Shown here: one piece after another, positions 4,971 through 12,843 of the stretch
Numbering within the stretch: position 1 is the first letter of the stretch
How the letters are laid out: each line of letters starts with the position of its first letter
From: a virus
IMG/VR virus record: IMGVR_UViG_3300040810_001185
Location: 1 to 40,337 of that record
Length of the DNA: 40,337 nucleotides
Reading direction: 5' to 3' (one strand)
Program-made: the position numbers and the translations under genes
The notes under the pieces: generated by a model
What the model was told of the DNA's origin: nothing
What the model saw: the letters and a program-made list of their open reading frames with translations, nothing else
Databases searched by the model: none

Positions 4971-7900
4971 CTAAAATGGGACTGCTTCTTCTGTATGAGA
5001 TACTATAGATCCATTTATATCAGGAGTAGGGGGTGATGGAGCCGGTGCCATCGCAGCATCAGGCTCCAAGCCATTGACATCATCCCAAGGAAATACTGGC
5101 TGACGTAGTTCAAGATTCAATTTAGATGCATCGAATACATATCCACTGGTAAGGGTGTTGCGAATACCCTCGCCATATACTGTGGCGATGATACCTTCCT
5201 GGTTCTTTCGCTCATATTGCTTCCTCACATAGTTACCATTGGTATCTTTCCGATATCCAAACCACACGCCTGACTTCTTCGCCCCAATGAAAGCTGGATG
5301 GCTTTTGAATCTTCTGACCAGGTCAGTACGGGTCACATTCTCAATGTTGGGAGCCACACGCTTGATGTACTGCTCAAACTTGATGTAGAGCCCTTTCAGC
5401 TTGATGTTGAGATGCCCTTTGGAGTGGTCGTGCCATACCAGGTGATCATAAATCTCATAGGAGCGATCCCAGTAATAAGCAGAAAGGAAGTCCCAGAACA
5501 TCTCCAACACACCTTTGCTGATCATGTGGCCTGCCTGTGCCTTGATCTGCCTTGCCGCATATTCCAACATCTCTTTGTTAGATAGGGGATACGTGAGCTT
5601 TCCTTTGGTGGTCAGGATCCATACAGAACTGAGTGCTACTGACCAGTTGTAGAACAAGCGACCATCGATGGCATGAGATGAGCCATTGCCAAACAGGCGG
5701 TCAATTTCATCCTTTAATTCCTTGTGAAGGAAGGTGGCTGTCTCTGCGAAATTGGCTTTGACCAGTGGACGGTGAGAAATAAATTCCGCTGTGATATGTC
5801 CCAATCCTGCTTTGTGTTTCTTCTTCAGCTCATCCCACCTTTTGGCTTCTTCTGCAGTATATTTCTCCTTATTACAGTGAAGCACTACACACCTGGTACT
5901 GATAGCCTCCTGCTGATAGATCGTGGGTTCCTGCCCCATGATCAATACAGCACTATTCACCTCACCATAATCAATCTCCTTTGTGTTGGGGCCTTTCATC
6001 CTTGCCCTGGTCTGGTTATCATAAGCACCTTTGAATCCGGTCACCATCCAGCCTGGAATGGAGGAAGGATTGCACTCATTGAACACTGCAAAAGCATTCC
6101 GATACTGAGCAAAATGGTATCTGTATGAGCTGGATGTGGGGCCTTCATTCAGGCCCAATATCTTCACCTTGCCGAATGGAGCACACAGAGACTCCTGGAG
6201 GGTTCCCTTTCCTGCGTTCTTTGGTCCCAACAGGAAAAGGTGAGGGATCCTTTCATCGTAAGTCTCCAGGATGATGTCCCTGTATAATGCCATGAGATAG
6301 AAGAAGAAAGAGGCATCAGCATTCTCCCCATGAGTCAAGCGGAAATGATCCAGCCACTTACGAAACTCAATATGACTCTCTTTGTATGAGAAGTTGATCT
6401 CTCTTTCATACTTCGATGTGTGATTGTCGGCTGTCCTGATGTTGGAATGGGCAGGCAGGAAGTAGGTCTCTCCATCATAGTTGACAAGGCCTTGCTCATC
6501 CACTGGGAGGAATTTACCTTCCTCATTGATCAGGCCATTTCCCTGCACATAAAAGCCCGGTTTATTGCCCTGATACCGGTAAGGCTTATACCATCCCAAT
6601 GTGTGCTCAAGTGGCTCTGCCTCCGGGGCCTGCTGGATGGCATTGGCTTGAATTTCCAGACAGTCCTGGGTGGTTCCTTTGAACCATGCTTTGAGGCCTC
6701 TTTGGCGTCTGATGCAGGCAATGAATTTGGTACGGTCGGTAAATTCCTTGTCAGGGATGATAGTCACCTGAACAGCTCCTGTATCTCTTGATCTGATTTT
6801 GTACAGGTTAAAGCTTTCTTGGGCCTTGACTTCCAATAAACACTCCAAAGTGAAATTGGAGATCTCTTTCCAGCCACCATTCCTTTGTCTGGAATAATAG
6901 GCGCCATCTTCGATCTTGACATCAGGATCCTGTTGCCCCTTCTTGAGGGTGACAGCACCAGACTTCACATCTACTTCAAAGAGTTTGCCTTTGAAGCGAA
7001 ACTCAGCGCCCAGTTGATCAGCGTAGTAGTCATAGAAATCCTGAGCATTGTCAATCTTCAAAAACTTCTCTAGGCGCTCCGTTCTTGAATAGGAGATGTC
7101 AGTGATGGAAAAATAGGAACTCTCCTGGCCTGCAAAAAATCCCAGGATTTCATCTTTGGGGTCTTTGCCTGTTGTGCGAATCTTTTGAAAAACAGATTCC
7201 AACCAAAGATCATCATCAAGGTGACCATGGCCTGGACGCTGTGCCATGAAATAACTGGTGATTTCCAAATCTTTCAATGTGACATTGAAAGAAGTCAATG
7301 CATTGACAAATTTCTGACCTGTATGAGCGAGATCAGCATCCTTGGCTTCAGGTAGGCTCCATGCTTCTCCTGGAAGCACATATATGATGTTCTTGAAATT
7401 GTAGGCCTTGACTACTTTTTCAACCAACTGGTGCAGCTCCTTTTGGCCTTTGTTTCTGGCGAATCCCAAATAGTTATTCATGCCAATCGCAGGGATGCCA
7501 AAAGAAACCATCAATGCTGCAGTGATCTCATCCTGTACCAGGAAAAGGGGAAGAGGATAGCCATACTTTTGAAATTCAGCTTCTTCCTTGGCGAGGGGTA
7601 GGGCAGGGAGCAATCCCCACTCTTTTTCCTCCGGATCAGTCAGGCGCAAATGAGGATGGATGTAGACTGCATTGGGGCGATCATAAGCAGTGGTAGTCCT
7701 GGTGGCTTCCACTGATGCCCGATTCTTCCTTACTTTGAAAGGGCTGCCATCCAACTTGTGATATGAAATCTGAATGAATCCTCCATCAGTTCTGGTGAAA
7801 TCATCATTGACTGACAGACCAAACAGATCACAGAGATCAAGATACTCCTCCCAGCTCCTGCGAAAACCATTTTTTGAGATAGCTGCAGTTTGGCTCTTGA

Positions 7901-9113
7901 CTAGCTGAAAGCCTAGCTCTTTGGCCATGATTTTCATATCAATGCCCAGTATCTGAGCAGCTTCCTTTGCATACTCCTGCTGTGTGATCTGATCAGGAAT
8001 GGTCTGTATGTATTCCACGACCATCTTCATCAGCTCAGTACGCTTCTTGATTGGAACAATGATCTCGCCTGTGTCTTCATCGATCTGACCATGCTTGGTT
8101 ATGTAGTAACCCTGCAGGAATGAAATCCATGATTTTGCATGACCGATGTGCTTTTGGAGGGCTTCCTTGCCTTCCTTCTGAAGGTAGTCATCAGGGTCCT
8201 GGCCATTGGGGAGTGTAAATGCCCTCGGATGGATCCCAGCTGCCAACAGTACCTTGATATCTCTCAAGGTAGCCTGCTGGCCAGCCGGATCTCCATCACG
8301 AAGGATTACAACCTCATCTACCACGTATGCGAGACTCTTTGCCTGGTAGGGGGTGAGGGCGGTACCACATGAAGCCACAGTCATGGTGAACCCATGCTGG
8401 TGACACATAAGGGTGTCCATATATCCCTCAGTCAATAGCGCGTAACCTGCATTTGAGGCTGATTCACGTGCTAAGTGCCAAGCATATAATGTCTTTGACT
8501 TATCATACAGGTCAGACTCTGTACTGTTGGTATATTTTGCTTCATTATCTGAAAGTGATCTGCCACCAAAAGCGATGGGATTGCCAAACTGATCACAGAT
8601 AGGAAAGATGATTCTGCCTTTGAATATTGATGGGTCTTTCTCTGGAGCATATCCTAGCTGAAATAGCTTTGATGTTGCAACGTTTATTCCTCTTTCTGCA
8701 ATAAATCCGGATAGTTTTTTTGATTTTGAGGCAGCATAATAGGCCGCTGCCTGCTTTACTTTGACCTTCTCATCCTGAAGCTTTTTATCCTTTGCCGCTT
8801 GTTCCTTGGTAGGAGCAGGAATGATAATTCCCGCAAAATCTGCCAGCCATCGGCAAGCATCAGGAAAGTTCATTTTTTTGACATCCTGTACAAGCTTGAT
8901 AGGGCCTCTACCACCTTTATGAGTTGCATGGCATTTATAAAATCCTTTTCGATTGTGTATTGTAAATGAGGGCGTGTTCTCTTGTTTGAAAGGGGAAAGC
9001 GTCCACCACTGGCCCCCTTTATTTTTCCATTCACCTGGAATTATTGCCTTTGCGACACTGAGCAAGTCTACTTTATATAAATCTTCTATCGTTTTTTCAG
9101 GAATTAATGGCAT
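4971..9113 (-). CDS. Multidomain DNA primase-helicase (CHC2-like, TOPRIM, second TOPRIM-like, AAA+ ATPase)
   Basis: 1380 residues. The N-terminus follows the DnaG/CHC2 layout, but SPFK (40-43) replaces CPFH and KCHATH keeps only C61, so most zinc ligands are lost. A TOPRIM catalytic domain follows: TEGYMD (about 227-232) and RDGDPAG (about 271-277). Around 518-640 a second, degenerate TOPRIM-like region (VQDEITAALMVSFGIPAIGM, HLDDDLW) resembles DUF3854. The C-terminal ATPase has Walker A GPKNAGKGT (about 958-966), Walker B AFAVFNECN (about 1003-1011) and a sensor-like IMGQEP. It ends TEEAVPF, similar to an SSB tip. It likely opens and primes phage DNA and is the only replication enzyme seen. 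A 9-bp hairpin sits just before its ATG. Confidence 0.85.
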   Translation of the reverse strand: MPLIPEKTIEDLYKVDLLSVAKAIIPGEWKNKGGQWWTLSPFKQENTPSFTIHNRKGFYKCHATHKGGRGPIKLVQDVKKMNFPDACRWLADFAGIIIPAPTKEQAAKDKKLQDEKVKVKQAAAYYAASKSKKLSGFIAERGINVATSKLFQLGYAPEKDPSIFKGRIIFPICDQFGNPIAFGGRSLSDNEAKYTNSTESDLYDKSKTLYAWHLARESASNAGYALLTEGYMDTLMCHQHGFTMTVASCGTALTPYQAKSLAYVVDEVVILRDGDPAGQQATLRDIKVLLAAGIHPRAFTLPNGQDPDDYLQKEGKEALQKHIGHAKSWISFLQGYYITKHGQIDEDTGEIIVPIKKRTELMKMVVEYIQTIPDQITQQEYAKEAAQILGIDMKIMAKELGFQLVKSQTAAISKNGFRRSWEEYLDLCDLFGLSVNDDFTRTDGGFIQISYHKLDGSPFKVRKNRASVEATRTTTAYDRPNAVYIHPHLRLTDPEEKEWGLLPALPLAKEEAEFQKYGYPLPLFLVQDEITAALMVSFGIPAIGMNNYLGFARNKGQKELHQLVEKVVKAYNFKNIIYVLPGEAWSLPEAKDADLAHTGQKFVNALTSFNVTLKDLEITSYFMAQRPGHGHLDDDLWLESVFQKIRTTGKDPKDEILGFFAGQESSYFSITDISYSRTERLEKFLKIDNAQDFYDYYADQLGAEFRFKGKLFEVDVKSGAVTLKKGQQDPDVKIEDGAYYSRQRNGGWKEISNFTLECLLEVKAQESFNLYKIRSRDTGAVQVTIIPDKEFTDRTKFIACIRRQRGLKAWFKGTTQDCLEIQANAIQQAPEAEPLEHTLGWYKPYRYQGNKPGFYVQGNGLINEEGKFLPVDEQGLVNYDGETYFLPAHSNIRTADNHTSKYEREINFSYKESHIEFRKWLDHFRLTHGENADASFFFYLMALYRDIILETYDERIPHLFLLGPKNAGKGTLQESLCAPFGKVKILGLNEGPTSSSYRYHFAQYRNAFAVFNECNPSSIPGWMVTGFKGAYDNQTRARMKGPNTKEIDYGEVNSAVLIMGQEPTIYQQEAISTRCVVLHCNKEKYTAEEAKRWDELKKKHKAGLGHITAEFISHRPLVKANFAETATFLHKELKDEIDRLFGNGSSHAIDGRLFYNWSVALSSVWILTTKGKLTYPLSNKEMLEYAARQIKAQAGHMISKGVLEMFWDFLSAYYWDRSYEIYDHLVWHDHSKGHLNIKLKGLYIKFEQYIKRVAPNIENVTRTDLVRRFKSHPAFIGAKKSGVWFGYRKDTNGNYVRKQYERKNQEGIIATVYGEGIRNTLTSGYVFDASKLNLELRQPVFPWDDVNGLEPDAAMAPAPSPPTPDINGSIVSHTEEAVPF

Positions 9114-9132
9114 GTCTTCTGCTTTTAAAATC

Positions 9133-9156
9133 CCCCAAGGCGCTCTGGCCTCGGGG
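9133..9156 (-). promoter_or_regulatory. Hairpin in the primase leader
   Basis: Minus-strand CCCCGAGGC (9156-9148), loop of 6, GCCTTGGGG (9141-9133): a 9-bp stem with one G-U pair, then GATTTTAAAAG before the ATG at 9113. It may be a weak attenuator controlling the large primase gene. Confidence 0.5.
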
Positions 9157-9173
9157 TAGGGGAAATCGAAAAA

Positions 9174-9530
9174 TTAAAAAGAACGGGTTATTTGTTGCTC
9201 AATGATGTATGTGCTTCTTCCCATCATTCTGCTTCGCTCCGGATGCTCGCGAGCAACTATTCCTGAGCGATTAAGCTGATCCATGCTAAGGCTTGACATC
9301 ACCCCATCTAAAAACACAACCATATTAGGAGAGGTGTACACCATGGCCCTCTGCCTGGTATTCTCTTTTGTTTCTTGGGGTAGGGTTACAGTGTCGTTTG
9401 GAGTGACTATTGTCACTGATTTGTACCTGGTGTCGCAGATGACAATTGAGAATCCTGCTTTCAGCAGGATTCTCTTTTGAGAAAGAGTGATGGGCAGTGG
9501 TGCTTTTCTTTGTTTTGAAATAGTTTTCAT
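9174..9530 (-). CDS. Hypothetical protein (118 aa)
   Basis: 118 residues, basic, probably a small beta-rich fold (FSIVICDTRYKSVTIVTPNDTVTL) followed by a linker and helix (VMSSLSMDQLNRSG). No signal, membrane segment or recognised motif. It is the last gene before the primase, 60 bp upstream, in the early leftward operon. An overlapping minus-strand frame starting at 9546 has poor composition and is taken as a shadow. A replication-accessory role is possible only by position. Confidence 0.6.
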   Translation of the reverse strand: MKTISKQRKAPLPITLSQKRILLKAGFSIVICDTRYKSVTIVTPNDTVTLPQETKENTRQRAMVYTSPNMVVFLDGVMSSLSMDQLNRSGIVAREHPERSRMMGRSTYIIEQQITRSF

Positions 9531-9551
9531 CGTGTAGGGGTCTCAAAAACT

Positions 9552-9569
9552 CCTGCCCCTAAGGGCAGG
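9552..9569 (-). terminator. Probable intrinsic terminator
   Basis: Minus-strand CCTGCCC (9569-9563), loop TTAG, GGGCAGG (9558-9552), then AGTTTTTGAG. It lies between the 88-residue gene (ends 9602) and the 118-residue gene (starts 9530), so it can split or attenuate the early operon. Confidence 0.7.
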
Positions 9570-9601
9570 AATTCACTATTAATCACAATATTCGAAAAGG
9601 G

Positions 9602-9868
9602 TTAGGCTTTTTTGATAAGCAAGAGCGCGTAAACTGTGCGCCCATGATATAGATGCTGTATCTGTTCCCAGGGTCTCCCCTGAAAGGCTTCTAGCTCGGC
9701 ACGAACTGGGTCCCAAAGCGGCCGGTGTGTGTCTCTTCCTTCAAATACAATCCCGCTTTCGATTGTTCCTTTGACAGATGGGAAGCTGATAAAATTTCCC
9801 TGAACAAGCAGGGCAGGATTGGAATAGGTACACACCTTGGAGAAGCCTGGTTTGTCAGGCCACAGCAC
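9602..9868 (-). CDS. Hypothetical protein (88 aa)
   Basis: 88 residues. It starts MLWPDKPGFSKVCTY and contains a mixed beta segment (LVQGNFISFPSVKGTIESGIVF) and a C-terminal helix (YHGRTVYALLLIKKA). It overlaps the end of the upstream 86-residue gene by 14 nt, a typical phage early-operon arrangement with coupled translation. No family recognised; no catalytic motif seen. Probable early protein. Confidence 0.55.
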   Translation of the reverse strand: MLWPDKPGFSKVCTYSNPALLVQGNFISFPSVKGTIESGIVFEGRDTHRPLWDPVRAELEAFQGRPWEQIQHLYHGRTVYALLLIKKA

Positions 9869-10115
9869 GTCGCTTAGCTGGAAATTTACTGATCACTTTC
9901 AGCCTGGCATCCAGATATCGCTCCCTGCTGATAGGGGAGTAGATGTATGCTAGTAAACACTCTGCATGGTTCCAGTAGGGTAGGCGAGAGATCAGATCCT
10001 TGGGACGGGACTCATCAACAAGCTCAATGTATCTTTCGCGGGGAGAGACACAAATATACTCTGGCTGGGTGCCAGGTTCTCCTGGGCAAATAAAATAACT
10101 TCTTTCTGTGCTCAT
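9855..10115 (-). CDS. Hypothetical protein (86 aa)
   Basis: 86 residues, with two arginine-rich helical stretches (SPRERYIELVDESRPKDLISRL and SPISRERYLDARLKVISKF) and aromatic residues between them (LPYWNHAECLLAYIY). Its ATG overlaps the stop of the 60-residue gene (ATGA-type), and its own end overlaps the next gene, supporting a coupled operon. No family recognised. The basic ends would suit nucleic-acid or protein binding. Confidence 0.6.
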   Translation of the reverse strand: MSTERSYFICPGEPGTQPEYICVSPRERYIELVDESRPKDLISRLPYWNHAECLLAYIYSPISRERYLDARLKVISKFPAKRRAVA

Positions 10116-10294
10116 GATAAAGAAACAGTTAGAGGTGAAACATCAAGAGCAAACATAGGATCCAGCTTTACAAGCTGATAGGACGATGAAAAGGAGAGGA
10201 GAGAGGGGTCCTGGAGTGGCTGCCCTACGAGAGGGCAGCCGCCAGGAGGATGGATTGGCACGAATGCCGCGTCATTTGTTTTACGAGTTGTCAT
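10112..10294 (-). CDS. Small hypothetical protein (60 aa), low complexity
   Basis: 60 residues, proline/leucine/serine-rich, disordered-looking (HPPGGCPLVGQPLQDPSLL). Support comes from the ATGA overlap with the 86-residue gene and the tight position after the 71-residue gene. Against it, composition is unusual and a perfect 9-bp palindrome (10218-10240) runs through it, which could mean the region acts as RNA. Uncertain. Confidence 0.4.
   Translation of the reverse strand: MTTRKTNDAAFVPIHPPGGCPLVGQPLQDPSLLSFSSSYQLVKLDPMFALDVSPLTVSLS
10218..10240. repeat. Perfect hairpin inside the early leader region
   Basis: GGCTGCCCT (10218-10226), loop ACGAG, AGGGCAGCC (10232-10240): 9 bp, GC-rich, no U tract on either side. 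It is inside a doubtful 60-codon frame. It could be an RNA structural or antitermination element of the early operon. Confidence 0.5.
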
Positions 10295-10320
10295 TTTGTT
10301 TACGAATTTTTAAATTTCTT

Positions 10321-10536
10321 TTAGGCTGCGTCTTTTGTGATAACAAGATAGTCTGAGAATATGCTCCGGAGCTTGGAATGGTCCTTTTCTGGAAATCCAT
10401 CTTTCAATCTTTCATGAAGCGTACTCCATCCATACCTTAATTCAGACATCATTCGCCCTTTTACAGTCCGTTTTTGATGAGCTGTCAACTTGCTCATCCA
10501 GAACTCAATTTTTTGGGGTGTAATAATTGGCAACAT
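10321..10536 (-). CDS. First gene of the early leftward operon (71 aa)
   Basis: 71 residues, basic and helical: MLPIITPQKIEFWMSKLTAH, then QKRTVKGRMMSELRYGWSTL and a C-terminus ending YLVITKDAA. It is transcribed divergently from the plus-strand regulator at 10672, the classic place of a cro-like or early activator gene. The basic helical character is compatible with DNA binding, but no clean helix-turn-helix consensus is visible. Its transcript would start in the 10537-10671 region, which holds palindromic operator-like sites. Confidence 0.6.
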   Translation of the reverse strand: MLPIITPQKIEFWMSKLTAHQKRTVKGRMMSELRYGWSTLHERLKDGFPEKDHSKLRSIFSDYLVITKDAA

Positions 10537-10671
10537 GTCAATTTTTGAGATATAATTTTTGATATTATGAAGGTCGATACCGTATTTGTATGACTACCAT
10601 ACTGCAATAGTATAAATAGTGGTTATCAAATGCAAATTTGATAACATCAAAATCAATTTAAATAATATCAA
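10537..10671. promoter_or_regulatory. Divergent promoter/operator region (genetic switch candidate)
   Basis: AT-rich 135 bp between divergent genes. It contains the 24-bp perfect palindrome at 10622-10645, a smaller inverted repeat ATACT/AGTAT (10599-10613), a TTTTTGATATTA half site near 10555-10566 and a TATCAAATG half site at 10666-10674 over the regulator start codon. Confidence 0.7.
10622..10645. promoter_or_regulatory. Perfect 24-bp palindrome, operator candidate
   Basis: GTTATCAAAT (10622-10631), spacer GCAA, ATTTGATAAC (10636-10645): perfect 10-bp arms, 27 bp upstream of the plus-strand regulator ATG. A further half site (TATCAAATG, 10666-10674) overlaps that start codon, which fits autoregulation by a dimeric DNA-binding protein. 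Confidence 0.75.
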
Positions 10672-11082
10672 ATGAGTAACGAATACGAGCTATCCACCTT
10701 ACCCTCAGTCCTTTACGATAAAATGAAAAAAAACAACAAAATTGATATCACTAAAGTGCCATCCAGGGCACTAGGCATCAGTTATCCTTCATTCTTAAAA
10801 AGAGCGAGGTCAAACCGGCTACTATTTTCTGAAGTGTCAAAAGTTGCCACTTTATATGGCTATAAAGTACACATACAGATTGAGGAATTGGATTTTGTAA
10901 ACACGAAAAAAAGCATATCAAAAGGCAAGCCTGACAGTTCAAATTCTTCCCAAAATGACCTGTACAAAATCATTGATTTGACAGAGGAAATAGGAGCATT
11001 AAGGCTTGAAAATCAGCGCCTTACATACGAAAATGAGAGGCTAAAAGAGCAGCTAGGTGGGGGGAATGGCAAAAAGAAGTAG
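10672..11082 (+). CDS. Putative phage regulator: N-terminal DNA-binding-like, C-terminal coiled coil
   Basis: 136 residues. The first 70 or so are helical and basic with a segment that could be a divergent helix-turn-helix (ITKVPSRALGISYPSFLKRA). Residues about 100-136 form a leucine-zipper-like coiled coil (EEIGALRLENQRLTYENERL). A polar linker joins them. It is transcribed toward the integrase, divergently from the early operon, and its start overlaps an operator half site, so a repressor of the lytic operon is the best guess. No protease-type (LexA/CI) C-terminal domain is present, so induction would differ from lambda. Confidence 0.6.
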   Translation: MSNEYELSTLPSVLYDKMKKNNKIDITKVPSRALGISYPSFLKRARSNRLLFSEVSKVATLYGYKVHIQIEELDFVNTKKSISKGKPDSSNSSQNDLYKIIDLTEEIGALRLENQRLTYENERLKEQLGGGNGKKK

Positions 11083-11087
11083 GTGGG

Positions 11088-11101
11088 ATTGCATCACCAA
11101 A
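11088..11101. repeat. 14-bp direct repeat, copy 1
   Basis: ATTGCATCACCAAA, identical to 11273-11286, 185 bp apart, just after the regulator stop codon. Confidence 0.8.
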
Positions 11102-11186
11102 ATTAGGTCGATTTGTTTTATTTGCCTGATTACCAGATAGATATGACAATATTTAAAAGGCCGGGTGGGCCCACTTTATACGGTAC

Positions 11187-11214
11187 AAAAGCTTCCTCTT
11201 GCGGGGAAGCTTTT
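11187..11214. terminator. Bidirectional terminator after the regulator
   Basis: AAAAGCTTCC (11187-11196), 8-nt loop, GGAAGCTTTT (11205-11214), followed by GGTTT on the plus strand. It separates the regulator transcript from the integrase. Confidence 0.75.
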
Positions 11215-11272
11215 GGTTTCCAGAGACTTAGGGAATATTGAAAATGAGTAGTTTAGCGGACTTGTAGGTACA

Positions 11273-11286
11273 ATTGCATCACCAAA
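11273..11286. repeat. 14-bp direct repeat, copy 2, next to integrase start
   Basis: ATTGCATCACCAAA ends 3 nt before the integrase ATG (11290). It is identical to 11088-11101. Its position suggests integrase binding that would also repress integrase expression. Confidence 0.8.
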
Positions 11287-11289
11287 CCT

Positions 11290-12546
11290 ATGGCTAACCC
11301 AAAATTGATACTAAGGAGAGACAGGCAGCATAATGATGGGAAATGCCCGATCATTTTGCAGCTATACATAAAAAGAATAAAAGTGGCTATCACTTTGTCC
11401 AACATGGAGATAGATCCAAAAGACTGGGATGAAGCCAAACAACAGGTAAAAAAGAGTCATCCTGATTACAAAGACAGGAACCTTGAACTGCAAAGCAACA
11501 TTGGGAAAGCCATTGAAATCCTAAAAGAATATCGTCTGGCTGGCAGCACGATCACACCAGCTGCCTTCAAAAGAGAATTCAGGAGTAATGCCACCAGGCA
11601 GGATTTCATTGCCTACATGAGGGCGAAGATTGAGAATGAATACCAAAGGCACATTATTTCACCAGCGACTAAAGTCATCCATCTGAACTCAGCAGCAAAA
11701 CTGGAGGCCTATGCTGGCCGGGTGATGTTTGCTGATATCAGCAGAGAATGGATAGAGAACTTTGACGCCTGGCATGCCAAGCTCCAGGAGCGAAAAGGAA
11801 ATGAGGGATTGAGAGCGAGAGAGAAAGTCTTCAAAACTGTCAGGAAATATCTGAAGATGGCAGAAGGAGATGGGAAAAAGTTTAAGGATCCTTTCAATGG
11901 CTTGGTGTGGCCACGGTCAAAGAGCAGACCGGTGTTCCTGACTCAGGATGAGTTGATGCACTTGATACACTGCTTTAGGTACCCAGACTTTATAGAGAGG
12001 GAGTGCATAAGAAAGGCGAAAGAGAGAAAGCTATCTGATCATCATGCGAGCCAATATCTGGAGTATGCTATCAATAGAATACATAATACACTCAGATGTT
12101 TTCTCTGGCAGTGCCTGACCGGGATGAGATATGATGATGCCAGAACGATCAGGCATCGGGATATAGAAACTGATGGGAAGCATCGATATCTGGTCTTTGT
12201 TCCTAAAAAGACAGAGAACACATCTGGAGTAGAAGTGCGGATGTTAATTACTGATGTGATCGCTGAATTGATCCAGGGTAGGGTAGGGGCGATCCTGGAC
12301 ACGCCTCCCAATGCAAAATACAATCTCCGGTTGAAGGAGATGGCTGATGTGTTGGGGATATCCAAACACCTGACCACGCATGTAGGCCGGCACACCTTTG
12401 CTACTGTATCCCTCGAAAGGGGAATGAGTGTAGAAGTGTTGATGGAGCTGATGGGATTGACCAAGCTGGACACCCTGATGGTATATGTGCATCTCACTTC
12501 CAAAAGAAGGGATGAAGAGATGAATGATACCTGGATAGGGATATAA
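11290..12546 (+). CDS. int: Tyrosine recombinase / phage integrase (Bacteroidetes type)
   Basis: 418 residues. The N-terminus has a beta-stranded arm-DNA-binding-like region (NPKLILRRDRQHNDGKCPII) and a SAM-like core-binding domain (about 100-210). The catalytic domain carries the expected set: LTGMRYDDA (R about 279), a lysine in VPKKTENTSG (about 307), HVGRH (H and R about 363-367) and the tyrosine in LMVYVHL (about 398). It catalyses site-specific recombination between attP and a host attB, making the element temperate or integrative. No excisionase was recognised; the 71-residue early protein could serve. It converges with the structural operon, with a terminator between them. Confidence 0.92.
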   Translation: MANPKLILRRDRQHNDGKCPIILQLYIKRIKVAITLSNMEIDPKDWDEAKQQVKKSHPDYKDRNLELQSNIGKAIEILKEYRLAGSTITPAAFKREFRSNATRQDFIAYMRAKIENEYQRHIISPATKVIHLNSAAKLEAYAGRVMFADISREWIENFDAWHAKLQERKGNEGLRAREKVFKTVRKYLKMAEGDGKKFKDPFNGLVWPRSKSRPVFLTQDELMHLIHCFRYPDFIERECIRKAKERKLSDHHASQYLEYAINRIHNTLRCFLWQCLTGMRYDDARTIRHRDIETDGKHRYLVFVPKKTENTSGVEVRMLITDVIAELIQGRVGAILDTPPNAKYNLRLKEMADVLGISKHLTTHVGRHTFATVSLERGMSVEVLMELMGLTKLDTLMVYVHLTSKRRDEEMNDTWIGI

Positions 12547-12547
12547 T

Positions 12548-12573
12548 AAAAGCGACCTCCCAGGAGGCCGCTT
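12548..12573. terminator. Terminator between integrase and structural operon
   Basis: AAAGCG-CCTCC and GGAGG-CGCTTT arms with a 2-nt loop and an A/C bulge pair; A and T tracts on both sides allow action in both directions. It sits between convergent genes. Confidence 0.75.
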
Positions 12574-12609
12574 TATGAATGTTTCACTACGATTTCCGAG
12601 CTACTATTA

Positions 12610-12831
12610 TTATGACTTCGCTGAAGTCTTTGCTGGCGTGTTTTTCACCACTTCAAAATAGGGATTGAAGTTATCAGGTGCCAGAAAAGCCTGAACAGTT
12701 GCGTCTGAAACGCGGGTCAGGTTATTCAGGTTGATACTGTGTGTCCCTTTTTTGATCACTGGCTTATTACCATTCACCAATGCAATGTTGAGCGCTTGTT
12801 GGCCGTAGTCTGTCAATTTGATTTTAGCCAT
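12610..12831 (-). CDS. Hypothetical protein at the end of the capsid operon (73 aa)
   Basis: 73 residues: MAKIKLTDYGQQALNIALVN, then a beta-like centre (KPVIKKGTHSINLNNLTRVSD) and a disordered lysine/threonine tail. It lies 12 bp after the tail-tube candidate and is the last gene before the terminator. It could be a small head or tail decoration or completion protein by position. No family recognised. Confidence 0.6.
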   Translation of the reverse strand: MAKIKLTDYGQQALNIALVNGNKPVIKKGTHSINLNNLTRVSDATVQAFLAPDNFNPYFEVVKNTPAKTSAKS

Positions 12832-12843
12832 GATTTATATGGA

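Larger units (their letters stand above)
11083..11289. other. attP candidate region before the integrase
   Basis: 207 bp without a gene. It holds two copies of ATTGCATCACCAAA (11088-11101 and 11273-11286), a GTGGGCCCAC palindrome (11165-11174) and a bidirectional terminator. Phage attachment sites commonly lie beside the integrase gene; the repeats could be arm-type integrase sites or duplicated core. Confidence 0.5.

Noticed and set aside
9325-9546. Minus-strand 73-codon frame overlapping the 118-residue gene
   Set aside because: Histidine/asparagine/lysine-rich shadow without context; the 118-residue frame has better composition and spacing.
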